Shown: positions 49,445-58,227 of the stretch, one piece after another
How the letters are laid out: each line of letters opens with the position of its first letter
Position numbering within the stretch: the first letter of the stretch is position 1
Source: Spirochaetes bacterium ADurb.Bin218
GTDB lineage: Bacteria; Spirochaetota; UBA4802; UBA5550
DNA length: 64,000 bases
Assembly (NCBI GenBank): GCA_002069965.1
Contig: MWCI01000001.1
Span: 1-64,000 of the forward strand
Direction of reading: 5' to 3'
The notes under the pieces: model-generated
Database searches by the model: none
Seen by the model: the letters and a program-made list of their open reading frames with translations, nothing else
What the model was told of the DNA's origin: nothing
Translations under genes and position numbers: made by a program

Positions 49445-50494
49445 ATGTTTAAGCTAAATCCTCTCACAATTGAACAGCTTAAGAGATTCAAAAGTATCAA
49501 ACGTGGTTATTATTCATTTTTAATATTGTGCTTTTTGATTTTATTTTCTCTTCTGGGAGAGCTCTTTGTAAATAACAGAGCACTTATAGTTTACTATAAC
49601 AAAAAATTTTATTTCCCCACTTACACTAATATGATCCCAGGTACTGTTTTTGGTCTGGGTTATGAGTATGAAACAAATTATAGAGAATTGCAAAAGATTT
49701 TTAAACAAGACTCTCAGGGCAATTTTGTAATCATGCCACTTGTTCCCTATGATCCCTTTGAAACAGATAAGCTTGATGGTTCTTATCCACCATTCCCTCC
49801 ATCTATTGAAAAAAAACATTACCTTGGGACTGATAAAACAGGTAGAGACGTTCTTGCCAGACTTCTTTATGGTTTCAGGATTGCTATATTTTTTTCTCTG
49901 CTTTTGTTAATTTTTGAATATGCTATTGGTATAACGATTGGCTTGCTAATGGGATATTTAGGTGGTCGATTTGATTTATTTTTTCAGCGAATTATTGAAA
50001 TATGGAATAATATCCCCTTTTTATATGCAATTATAATTATTGCCTCAATTGTAATTCCTAACTTTTTCTCTCTCCTTGGGATTATGATATTTTTTGGCTG
50101 GATTGGGATAACATGGTATGTCAGGACTGCTACATATAGAGAGAGAGAGCGGGAGTATGTCCTGGCTGCAAAAGTTCTTGGTGCTTCCACGGCACGAATA
50201 ATTATAAGCCATATTCTACCAAATATATTATCTGTTATCATAACTTTTGTTCCTTTTACAATTGCCGGAGGAATAACTGCTTTAACTGCTCTTGATTATC
50301 TGGGTTTTGGCCTTGCTCCTCCTACTCCAAGCTGGGGGCAGTTACTATCTGAAGCCACTGAGTTCCATGTAAAAGCTCCCTGGATTGGAATATCTGTTAT
50401 TTCATCCCTTGTAGTGATACTCACAATGGTAACCTTTATTGGTGAGGCTGTGAGAGAGGCTTTTGATCCCAAGATGTATACTACCTATGAATAA
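49445..50494 (+). CDS. yejE: Peptide ABC transporter permease, YejE-like
   Basis: The 349-aa permease has a large extracytoplasmic loop between TM1 and TM2 (about residues 45-110), then HYLGTDKTGRDVLARLLYGFR, the conserved entry to the DppC/YejE permease domain, and the EAA loop YVLAAKVLGASTARIIISHILPN. ATG 49445 is taken as the start; TTG 49433 (adding MSRY) is possible and would overlap yejB. It works with YejB, the solute-binding lipoprotein and two ATPases that follow. Confidence 0.9.
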   Translation: MFKLNPLTIEQLKRFKSIKRGYYSFLILCFLILFSLLGELFVNNRALIVYYNKKFYFPTYTNMIPGTVFGLGYEYETNYRELQKIFKQDSQGNFVIMPLVPYDPFETDKLDGSYPPFPPSIEKKHYLGTDKTGRDVLARLLYGFRIAIFFSLLLLIFEYAIGITIGLLMGYLGGRFDLFFQRIIEIWNNIPFLYAIIIIASIVIPNFFSLLGIMIFFGWIGITWYVRTATYREREREYVLAAKVLGASTARIIISHILPNILSVIITFVPFTIAGGITALTALDYLGFGLAPPTPSWGQLLSEATEFHVKAPWIGISVISSLVVILTMVTFIGEAVREAFDPKMYTTYE

Positions 50495-50507
50495 AACGGA
50501 GGTTTAA

Positions 50508-52358
50508 ATGTCTTTTTTAAAAAATATCTTTGTTATTTTTTTGATTTCGGTAACTTTGATTCTGACAATCGCTTGTAATAAAGAAAATGATTACGGTGCC
50601 TCATCTGAATCAGATGAGGAGCTAAATCTTGATTATTCAGTTCATCCCGTTGAGGAAAGTTTGAAATGGATTACAAATGAAAATGAGCCTGTAGTAGCAT
50701 CACCAAAGGCAAAGAAGGGTGGCACCTTTACTACCTATACTATGACTTTCCCTCTGACATTTAGAACTGTAGGTCCTGATTCAAATAATTACACACGATC
50801 TTATTTTCTGGATAATCAGCTTTCGCTATTAGGCTATCATTCTGATACAGAAAAAATACTCCCGGAGCTTGCTACTCATTGGGCATATGGAAAAGATGGC
50901 AGGACAATGTATTTTAAGTTAAACCCTGATGCTCGCTGGTCTGATGGTATGCCTGTTACTGCCGATGATTACATATTTACACTTGAATTTATGAGATCAA
51001 AATATATTCAGGATCCATGGTATAACGATTATTATTCAAAGGAGATTGAAAAAGTAACAAAGCACGGTGATTATCTTATATCTGTAACTGCAACAAAGAA
51101 AATTCCAGATTTGTGGCTCACTGTTGCCATTTCTCCTACTCCAAGGCACTTTTATAAAAAAATGAATAAAAATTATGTCAGCGAATATAACTGGGCTATT
51201 GTGCCAAACACAGGCCCTTATATTTTAAAAGAATTTTCAAAGGGGAAATATCTCTTATTTGAGAGGAAAAAAGATTGGTGGGCAAAGGATCTTCGGTATT
51301 TTAAAAATCGCTTTAATGTAGATTACGTGAAAATCAATGTAATAAGAGATCAAAATGTTGCCTTTGAGCACTTCCGCAAAGGTTTAATAGATTCCTTTGA
51401 TGCCACAAGATCAGAAATATGGTATGACAAGGGGAGTGGAGATATTTTTGACAAAGGGTATGTAAACAAGGTTGTATTTTACAATAAGGCAAGAAGAAAC
51501 ACCACCGGGCTTTATCTAAATCTTGATAAGGATATTTTTAAAGATAAGAATTTGAGATATGCTCTTGCTCATGCAATAAACTTTGACAAAATAAATTCGC
51601 AGCTACTTCGCAATGAGGCTGTCAGGCTCAATACATTTTATGAAGGGTATGGAGCTTATACAAATCCTAAGATCAGGGCAAGGGAATTTAGCATCTCAAA
51701 GGTAGAAAAATACATGAAATCCTCTGGATGGGCAAGGGGCACTGATGGTATATGGCAAAAAGATGGTCAAAGGTTTTCAGTTACTCTCACCTATGGCAGA
51801 GAGCTTTTAACCCCACGAGTTGTTATTATGCAGGAGGAGGCAAAAAAGGCTGGTATTGAACTTAACCTTGAACTCCTTGATGCAAGCACCTCATATAAAA
51901 AGATTATGGAGAAAAAGCATGATATAGCCTATATGGCCTGGTCTACAAGCTTTCGGCCTTCTCCATGGCAATCCTTTCATTCAGACAATGCTCATAAGAC
52001 TCAAACAAATAATGTTAACAATCTTGATGATAAAGAGATGGATAGGCTCATCAAACTATACAGGGATTCCACAAATGAAAAGGAAAGAATTAAGCTCATA
52101 CATCAGGTGCAACAAAAATTATATGACTCAGGTGCATGGATTCCACTGGATACTTTACCTTTTTTTCGCTCTTTCTATTGGAGGTGGTTGCAATTTCCTG
52201 ATGTTCCCGGATTTAAAGATACAACAGAAATTTTTGAGAGTCCTTTCTCCGGAGGCTATTTCTGGATTGATGAGGATATAAAAAAAGAAACTCTTGATGC
52301 AATGCAATCTGGAAAAACTTTTAAGCCAGAGGTTAAAGTCATTGATAAATATAGGTAA
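50508..52358 (+). CDS. yejA: Peptide-binding lipoprotein, YejA-like (SBP family 5)
   Basis: The 616-aa extracytoplasmic solute-binding protein has a lipobox LTIAC with Cys23, an acidic stretch to about residue 45, then family-5 motifs: TYTMTFPLTFRTVGPDSNN, ELATHWAYGKDGRTMYFKLN, ARWSDGMPVTADDYIFTLE, PNTGPYILKEF, and LRYALAHAINFDKIN. The length and the S-x-N-Y opening match YejA rather than DppA. It captures peptides at the membrane for the two permeases. GGAGG precedes ATG 50508, 13 bases after yejE. Confidence 0.9.
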   Translation: MSFLKNIFVIFLISVTLILTIACNKENDYGASSESDEELNLDYSVHPVEESLKWITNENEPVVASPKAKKGGTFTTYTMTFPLTFRTVGPDSNNYTRSYFLDNQLSLLGYHSDTEKILPELATHWAYGKDGRTMYFKLNPDARWSDGMPVTADDYIFTLEFMRSKYIQDPWYNDYYSKEIEKVTKHGDYLISVTATKKIPDLWLTVAISPTPRHFYKKMNKNYVSEYNWAIVPNTGPYILKEFSKGKYLLFERKKDWWAKDLRYFKNRFNVDYVKINVIRDQNVAFEHFRKGLIDSFDATRSEIWYDKGSGDIFDKGYVNKVVFYNKARRNTTGLYLNLDKDIFKDKNLRYALAHAINFDKINSQLLRNEAVRLNTFYEGYGAYTNPKIRAREFSISKVEKYMKSSGWARGTDGIWQKDGQRFSVTLTYGRELLTPRVVIMQEEAKKAGIELNLELLDASTSYKKIMEKKHDIAYMAWSTSFRPSPWQSFHSDNAHKTQTNNVNNLDDKEMDRLIKLYRDSTNEKERIKLIHQVQQKLYDSGAWIPLDTLPFFRSFYWRWLQFPDVPGFKDTTEIFESPFSGGYFWIDEDIKKETLDAMQSGKTFKPEVKVIDKYR

Positions 52359-52366
52359 ATTCAAAC

Positions 52367-53347
52367 ATGGTAGTGAATGAATATATACTAAGTGTTAAAG
52401 ACTTTTCTGCTGGTTTTGAAAAAGATGGGAAAATTCTCAAAGCAGTAGATGGCATATCCTTTGATATTTCAAAAGGAAAAACTCTTGGAATTGTTGGAGA
52501 GTCAGGTTGTGGCAAAAGCGTTACAGCTCTTTCGATTATGAGGCTTTTGCCGAAACCTTCAGGGAGATATTTAAGCGGCACGATAGTATATAATGGAGTT
52601 GATCTCCTTAGCTTACCAAAAGAAGAGATGTATAAAATCAGAGGAAATAAAATTTCAATGATCTTCCAGGAGCCTATGACAGCTCTTAACCCTGTAAAAA
52701 AAATTGGTGATCAAATTGCAGAGGTTTTTCAACTCCACAGGCCAGATATGTCAAAATCTGAAGTATTGTCCGAAATTATCAATTTGCTCACAAAAGTTGG
52801 TATCTCCGATCCCTTGGAGAGATTTAATCAATATCCTCATCAACTTTCCGGTGGCATGAGACAGAGAGTCATGATCGCAATGGCTCTTGCATGTAAGCCG
52901 GATATTCTCATTGCAGATGAGCCTACAACTGCCCTTGATGTTACAATACAGGCGCAAATTTTAGATCTCATAAAAAAGCTTCAGGAGGAGTGTGGGATGT
53001 CTGTAATCTTTATCACTCACGATCTTGGGGTTATATCAGAAATTTCTGATGATGTTGTAGTAATGTATGCAGGTAAAATTGTAGAATATGGATCCACAGA
53101 AGAAATATTTAAATCCCCATCTCATCCGTACACAGTTGGTCTAATGAAATCTATACCATCCTTTAATCAGAAGCGCAAGACCCGACTTCAATCAATTGAG
53201 GGAATTGTCCCTTCTATAGGCCACTACCCGGAGGGATGTAGATTTAATAACAGATGTGAATACAAATTTGAACCATGTCTTGTTACTTTTCCTCAAAGAA
53301 AGGAACTTAATGAAAATCATAGTGTTTTTTGCCATAGGTGTTTGTGA
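52367..53347 (+). CDS. oppD: Peptide ABC transporter ATP-binding protein, DppD/OppD-like
   Basis: The 326-aa ATPase has Walker [12 protein letters not shown]-loop [10 protein letters not shown], signature LSGGMRQRV, Walker [13 protein letters not shown]-loop ITHD, and the C-terminal Cys-rich oligopeptide domain ([21 protein letters not shown]) that holds an iron-sulfur cluster in some relatives. In the canonical Yej system one fused ATPase (YejF) does this work; here it is split into two genes. The following ATPase gene starts 3 bases later. Confidence 0.92.
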   Translation: MVVNEYILSVKDFSAGFEKDGKILKAVDGISFDISKGKTLGIVGESGCGKSVTALSIMRLLPKPSGRYLSGTIVYNGVDLLSLPKEEMYKIRGNKISMIFQEPMTALNPVKKIGDQIAEVFQLHRPDMSKSEVLSEIINLLTKVGISDPLERFNQYPHQLSGGMRQRVMIAMALACKPDILIADEPTTALDVTIQAQILDLIKKLQEECGMSVIFITHDLGVISEISDDVVVMYAGKIVEYGSTEEIFKSPSHPYTVGLMKSIPSFNQKRKTRLQSIEGIVPSIGHYPEGCRFNNRCEYKFEPCLVTFPQRKELNENHSVFCHRCL

Positions 53348-53350
53348 TTT

Positions 53351-54334
53351 ATGGAAAAAATTTTGAAAGTTAAAGATCTAAAAGTCCATTTTCCGGTGAA
53401 GGGTGGTGTTTTTAAGGCAACAAAGGGGTTTGTATATGCTGTTGATGGTGTTTCCTTTGATGTTTATACTGGTGAGACTCTTGGTATTGTGGGAGAGACA
53501 GGTTGTGGCAAAACTACTCTTGGAAGAACTATAGTCAGTCTCTATAGGCCTACTGAAGGAGAAATTATTTTCAAAGACAAAAATTTGAATAAATTAAATA
53601 AAAGGGATTTGCTTGAGCTTCGAAAAGATTTTCAAATGATATTTCAGGACCCCTTTGAATCCCTCAATTCTCGTCATACTGTTAGATATATTATAGAAGA
53701 GCCCTTTGCTATAAGAGCTATTGGTGATTCAAAGTGGAGAAAAAATAAAGTCTTAGATCTCCTTGATAAGGTTGGCTTAAGCAGGAATGTTTTGGATAAA
53801 TTTCCCCATGAATTTTCTGGAGGTCAAAGACAGAGAATTGGTATCGCCAGAGCTATTGCTCTTAATCCTGCATTGATTGTATGCGATGAACCTGTATCTG
53901 CTCTGGATGTGTCAATTCAATCTCAGATATTAAATCTTTTGATGGATCTGCAAAAGGAATTTTCTATAACCTATATATTCATATCACATGATCTTACTGT
54001 TGTGAGACATGTCTCTGACAGAGTAGCAGTTATGTATCTTGGACGATTAGTAGAGATTGCAGATGCTGATTCAATATATAGCAATCCTCTGCATCCCTAT
54101 ACAATGTCCTTGATTTCTGCTATACCAAAAGTATGGGGCAAGGCCCAAGAAAAGCGTATTATACTTCAGGGGAATATACCTTCGGCTGTTTTTCGACCAT
54201 CAGGATGTTTTTTCCATCCGAGATGTCCTTATGCAACAGATTTATGTCAGAGGGAATACCCGCAGCTGAAGAATTATGGAGATGAAAATAATATCCATAT
54301 GGCAGCATGTCATTATGCAAAAAATGATCTTTGA
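53351..54334 (+). CDS. oppF: Peptide ABC transporter ATP-binding protein, DppF/OppF-like
   Basis: The 327-aa second ATPase has Walker A GETGCGKTTL, Q-loop FQDPFESLNS, signature FSGGQRQRI, Walker B IVCDEPVSALD, H-loop ISHD, and a C-terminal Cys-rich segment (GCFFHPRCPYATDLC, ACHYA). It forms a heterodimer with the preceding OppD-like subunit and closes the importer operon. It is followed 9 bases later by the hypothetical lipoprotein gene. Confidence 0.92.
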   Translation: MEKILKVKDLKVHFPVKGGVFKATKGFVYAVDGVSFDVYTGETLGIVGETGCGKTTLGRTIVSLYRPTEGEIIFKDKNLNKLNKRDLLELRKDFQMIFQDPFESLNSRHTVRYIIEEPFAIRAIGDSKWRKNKVLDLLDKVGLSRNVLDKFPHEFSGGQRQRIGIARAIALNPALIVCDEPVSALDVSIQSQILNLLMDLQKEFSITYIFISHDLTVVRHVSDRVAVMYLGRLVEIADADSIYSNPLHPYTMSLISAIPKVWGKAQEKRIILQGNIPSAVFRPSGCFFHPRCPYATDLCQREYPQLKNYGDENNIHMAACHYAKNDL

Positions 54335-54343
54335 GGTGAAAAA

Positions 54344-55225
54344 TTGAAAAAGCTGATTTTTATATTTTTGGTTTTTCTAAATTCCTGCAGCTTATTTCAA
54401 AGTGATATAGAATCCGTGACAGATTTTCTTCCTCGAGATACAGACCTTCCGGGATGGATGAGGACTTCCTTTCCTGAGGAGTTTTCTGCCTCTGCAATTT
54501 CAAAGTATAAACAGGAATACCGCTATATTGGCGCCAGGAGGGTGTCTATTTGTTATTATAACTCTCTTCATAATCAAGAAGATAAGGTCTTGGTAGAGGT
54601 AATTAAATTTGACTCAATTTTAAAGTCCTATGGATTTTTTAGTAAATTGGCCTCTGCTTTTTATTTTAAACCCTCAACAAGAGTTGAGCTATATGAAAAA
54701 GATTTTGCAATAGCCTTAAGAGGAGACATTGTCATTTTTGCTCAACCTCTCAGTAATTCTGGAAATTTTGCAGAAATTTTAAAGAAGTTAGTAGATGTCT
54801 CACTTTCTTATATTGGTGAATTTTATAATCAGGAATCTTTACCAGGAAGTATTTCTATACTTGACAATGAGTATAAATCGAGTTTAATTTATACAGATGG
54901 ACAAAATCCTGCAATTCAGCTTGATAGGGTATTTATGAAAACATGGAAGCATAAAGATATAACTATTGATGTTTTTTTCTCTGAAAGGCAAAGCAATGAT
55001 GAGGTGATGCTGATTTTTAATAAGCTATTGCAAAATGGATATACTCTTGCAGAGACGCAAAATCCAAAGGTTGCCTTTGTAAAGCCAAAGCAAAGGGGTT
55101 ATAATTTTATTGCAGTAAGGGACAAATGGATTTATGGTTGCATTGATGCACCCTCTATCTCCTATGCCAATGAGATACTGGAAATTTTAAAATCAAGAAT
55201 ATCACTATATGAAAGACCAAGATAG
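54344..55225 (+). CDS. Hypothetical lipoprotein, 293 aa
   Basis: The start is TTG 54344, with GAGGTG just ahead. The product has a lipoprotein signal (KKLIFIFLVFLNSC, Cys15) and a folded domain of mixed alpha/beta with IESVTDFLPRDTDLPGWMRT near the start and GYNFIAVRDKWIYG near the end. The opening resembles the DUF6599-type exported proteins, but that assignment is tentative. It comes just after the peptide transporter and overlaps the next gene by 17 bases. The role is unknown. Confidence 0.7.
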   Translation: MKKLIFIFLVFLNSCSLFQSDIESVTDFLPRDTDLPGWMRTSFPEEFSASAISKYKQEYRYIGARRVSICYYNSLHNQEDKVLVEVIKFDSILKSYGFFSKLASAFYFKPSTRVELYEKDFAIALRGDIVIFAQPLSNSGNFAEILKKLVDVSLSYIGEFYNQESLPGSISILDNEYKSSLIYTDGQNPAIQLDRVFMKTWKHKDITIDVFFSERQSNDEVMLIFNKLLQNGYTLAETQNPKVAFVKPKQRGYNFIAVRDKWIYGCIDAPSISYANEILEILKSRISLYERPR

Positions 55226-56303
55226 CTTCATCGATATTGAATCTCTTATAAGCAAAATAGTTGAGAAAAACTTTTCAACTTACGAGCAAGAGAGAATTAC
55301 ACTTTTAAATGCTATCCTTGGCAATATAGATATTCTTATGGCACATACAGATGAATGGTTTGGGAAAGAGGTCCCTGATGATTATATAAGGGTAATACGT
55401 TCACTTTTTTATTTGTCTTCATATATTCTTGAAAAGAGGCATTCCTCTTTGGCTCCTGCAAAGCTTGAAAAAAAACAGGAGATTGATATAGTAAGACTAT
55501 TGAAGGAATATTCAAAAGCAGCTGAGAATATATTGAACAATAAATTTTTTAATATATATACTCCTGATAATACTTTTGATGAAAAGATATTTTTCTCTGA
55601 GATATTGCTTAAAGAAGTTTTTTTCAACATATTTTTTTCTCTATACCCATTTATGGGCAGTGATTCTAAATGCAATATTCATATATATTCACAAAATCTT
55701 AATGTAGTAGTTGAACTTTTTTTTACAAAGCTAAACGAATCCTTTCCAGGTGCATCAGAAATAAAAAAGAATTTATTTAATTACCAATATGGAGAAAACG
55801 AAAGAATCGGTATAGGTATAGACATGGCAATAAACTCTCTCAAGAGAGGTGGTGCCTCTGTAAGAATATCAGAGATCCCCTCAGATGGTACGTGTCATAT
55901 CTCAATGATTTTTCCATCTAAGAGATTTTATTCTGCAATTGATGAAATAAGAGTATCACAGCCAGAAAATGTCAGGAGCTTTTCTGGTGATATTTTACTC
56001 TTTATGGATGATAATTTTATGAAGATGTTTATGTCAGATATACTTAATGAGCGTGGGTATGGCATCTATGATTTTAATCCATGCAACATAATATCAGAAA
56101 TTAATAATATATCTCCAAAGGCGATAATAGCTGAGTATTCTGCTGTTAATGAGGAAATTCTTACAGCATTATTAAATAGCAAACACAAGGTAATTCTTCT
56201 GTGTAGTGAAAAGGATTTTATCAATGGGATAGTTGATGAAAATTTTATTTTTCTAAGGAAACCCTTTTCTATGGAAGATGTTTTTGAAGCTATAGAGCGA
56301 TGA
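55209..56303 (+). CDS. Degenerate histidine-kinase/receiver protein (pseudokinase)
   Basis: The 364-aa protein reads as a hybrid histidine kinase that has lost its catalytic residues. ERITLLNAILGNIDILMAH aligns with the HDxNN-type phosphoacceptor helix, yet the His is missing (Gln at that place). An ATPase-like segment follows with a reduced glycine loop (ERIGIGIDMAINSLKRGG). A C-terminal receiver (residues about 255-364, GDILLFMDDNFMK, IIAEYSA, LRKPFSMEDVFEA) has Glu at the phospho-Asp position. Overlaps on both sides (17 and 4 bases) tie it to the lipoprotein and phosphatase genes. It probably acts as a scaffold or allosteric regulator. Confidence 0.7.
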   Translation: MKDQDSFIDIESLISKIVEKNFSTYEQERITLLNAILGNIDILMAHTDEWFGKEVPDDYIRVIRSLFYLSSYILEKRHSSLAPAKLEKKQEIDIVRLLKEYSKAAENILNNKFFNIYTPDNTFDEKIFFSEILLKEVFFNIFFSLYPFMGSDSKCNIHIYSQNLNVVVELFFTKLNESFPGASEIKKNLFNYQYGENERIGIGIDMAINSLKRGGASVRISEIPSDGTCHISMIFPSKRFYSAIDEIRVSQPENVRSFSGDILLFMDDNFMKMFMSDILNERGYGIYDFNPCNIISEINNISPKAIIAEYSAVNEEILTALLNSKHKVILLCSEKDFINGIVDENFIFLRKPFSMEDVFEAIER

Positions 56304-56968
56304 ATAAAAGATTTTTCTTAATAGGAGATATTCATGGCCAGTATGACAAAGTCAAAAATTTAACTGGTCTGATCTCTTCTGAATACCTGGAAGGCGATCT
56401 TATTATTTTTCTTGGTGATTATATTGATAGGGGACCTCAATCCTTTGAGGTTATTGAGCATCTCATTTTATTGTCTAAATGTTATGATATAGTTTTTCTT
56501 ATGGGCAACCATGAGGATATGTTTCTGAGATTTTACACAACAGGTAGCAATTACAAGCATTACCTCATGAATGGCGGAGGGGCTACTATCAAAAGCTACA
56601 TGAAAAACTGTGGAGACTTTACTCTCCCAGAAACTCATAAAATATTTTTTAATAATCTAAAACTATTCTATGAATCTGAAGATTTTATAGCAGTTCATGC
56701 TGGGTTAAATCCAGAAGTGGACGACATAAAAAAACAAAGTGCCTATGATTTATTGTGGATAAGAGAGGAGTTTTATTATTCAAAAAAGAAATGGGACAAA
56801 ACTATAATATTTGGACACACCCCTGTCTCATATTTAAACAGTGATAGTAATATTTATGTCGATAATAAAAGAAATATAATAGGAATAGATACAGGTGCCA
56901 TGGTGGAAAATTTTCCTTTAACCTGTTTAATATGGCCTGAAAAACGAGTCATTCAGGTTCAAAAGTGA
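56300..56968 (+). CDS. PPP-family metallophosphatase (Ser/Thr phosphatase-like)
   Basis: The 222-aa phosphatase has all PPP motifs: GDIHGQYDKV, LGDYIDRGPQSFE, MGNHEDMFL, AVHAGLNPEVDD and IFGHTPV. This matches the bacterial/phage PP1-like (PrpA/PrpB/lambda-PP) group, which dephosphorylates Ser/Thr or His/Tyr phosphoproteins with two metals. It starts inside the stop of the pseudokinase gene (4-base overlap), so its target may be in this signalling set. An 11-base duplicated ribosome-binding-like sequence follows before the next gene. Confidence 0.9.
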   Translation: MNKRFFLIGDIHGQYDKVKNLTGLISSEYLEGDLIIFLGDYIDRGPQSFEVIEHLILLSKCYDIVFLMGNHEDMFLRFYTTGSNYKHYLMNGGGATIKSYMKNCGDFTLPETHKIFFNNLKLFYESEDFIAVHAGLNPEVDDIKKQSAYDLLWIREEFYYSKKKWDKTIIFGHTPVSYLNSDSNIYVDNKRNIIGIDTGAMVENFPLTCLIWPEKRVIQVQK

Positions 56969-56976
56969 TTGCACTG

Positions 56977-56998
56977 AAGGAGTATTGAAGGAGTATTA
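56977..56998 (+). repeat. Tandem 11-base repeat with Shine-Dalgarno-like AAGGAG
   Basis: GAAGGAGTATT occurs twice back to back, followed by AAGGAATAG before ATG 57010. The third purine block is the one at proper spacing for translation. Confidence 0.85.
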
Positions 56999-57009
56999 AG
57001 GAATAGTCT

Positions 57010-58212
57010 ATGAAATCAAAAGTATTCATTATCTTGATAACTTTATCCCTGTTATCTTTGATTTATGCTACAGATGATAGTGAGATAAAACTTGCAGGAA
57101 CAATTGAATCCCTTAGAAAGGGAAATATAATTACACTACTGGTTGATGGTGAATTAAATGAGGAGTCTTTTTTGATAATAGAAAGGGATAAGGTTATTGC
57201 CAAGATTTACGAGATTGAGCTTATTGGATATTATGGCAAAAAGATAAAATACCTTGCAAAATATGAGATTTCTGATTATGAATATAAAGAGTATATAAGA
57301 GCAGGGACTTCTGTTTTTCTTAAGCCAGAGAAGAAAACTTATGATTTAAGAAATGATAAAACTGTATTTCAGGAAAAGCCCTTATATAAACCTGCAATCA
57401 TCTCAAGAATAGATAGGCGGGAAATGATATTAATCCCGGCAGGTAAATTTTTAATGGGGTCAAATAGTGGCGATAGTGATGAATATCCTGAGCATTATGT
57501 TCATCTTGGAGATTTTTATATAGATAAGTATGAAGTATCAAACAGCGATTATAAAAAATATTTAGATGCAAAGATGCTTAAATATCCAGAGTCATGGAAT
57601 AATTATCTGGATTCCAAAGGGAATTTCACCAATCGCTATTTTGCTTCACTTCCGGTTATTGTATCTTACAAAGAAGCTGTTGCCTATGCCAGATGGTGCG
57701 GCAAGCAATTGCCCACTGAGAGCCAGTGGGAAAAAGCAGCAAGAATGCCAATGAATATTAAAGGTCAAATTAAGTGGAGCACCTATACCTATGGCGATAG
57801 ATTTATTGAAGGGGTTTCCAATACAGAGGAATTCTGGAAATCAGAAAAGATTGGAGTAAACCTTAAAAATATCTTGAAAGAAACATATGGTCCTGACATA
57901 ATAAACAAAGGGTTTATTCCTGTGGATGTCTATGATGAAAGGGGGAAATCTATCTATGGTGTTGTTCACATGGATGGGAATGCCTCTGAATGGACAGATA
58001 GCTGGTATGAGCCTTATAGCAGAGACACAAAAAAAGATGAAAGATTTGGTACTCAATACAAAGTAATAAGGGGCGGGAGTTACAATATGAGCTTTAAGGA
58101 ATCCCGTGTGACAGACAGGAAGATAGGTGGAATTCCTGATTTGTCTCTTGATAGGGCTGCTGGCTTTAGATGTGTAAAGACTGCTAATGAAAATGATAAA
58201 ATAGTTCAATAA
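57010..58212 (+). CDS. Exported formylglycine-generating-enzyme-like (SUMF1/FGE-sulfatase domain) protein
   Basis: The 400-aa protein has a signal peptide (SKVFIILITLSLLSLIYA), an N-terminal beta-rich region to about 135, and an FGE/SUMF1 domain from about 138 (MILIPAGKFLMGSN, YIDKYEVSNSDYKKYLDA, ARWCGKQLPTESQWEKAAR, MDGNASEWTDSWY, VIRGGSYNMS, AAGFRCVKT). The paired cysteines that bind copper in true FGE are not evident, so it is probably a non-catalytic or divergent C-type-lectin-fold member. No sulfatase gene is near. It sits in the signalling cluster upstream of an RsbU-like phosphatase. Confidence 0.85.
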   Translation: MKSKVFIILITLSLLSLIYATDDSEIKLAGTIESLRKGNIITLLVDGELNEESFLIIERDKVIAKIYEIELIGYYGKKIKYLAKYEISDYEYKEYIRAGTSVFLKPEKKTYDLRNDKTVFQEKPLYKPAIISRIDRREMILIPAGKFLMGSNSGDSDEYPEHYVHLGDFYIDKYEVSNSDYKKYLDAKMLKYPESWNNYLDSKGNFTNRYFASLPVIVSYKEAVAYARWCGKQLPTESQWEKAARMPMNIKGQIKWSTYTYGDRFIEGVSNTEEFWKSEKIGVNLKNILKETYGPDIINKGFIPVDVYDERGKSIYGVVHMDGNASEWTDSWYEPYSRDTKKDERFGTQYKVIRGGSYNMSFKESRVTDRKIGGIPDLSLDRAAGFRCVKTANENDKIVQ

Positions 58213-58227
58213 TAGGCGGAGTTATTT

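Noticed and set aside
57010-58212. True sulfatase-activating formylglycine-generating enzyme
   Set aside because: I cannot see the catalytic Cys pair and there is no sulfatase gene nearby.
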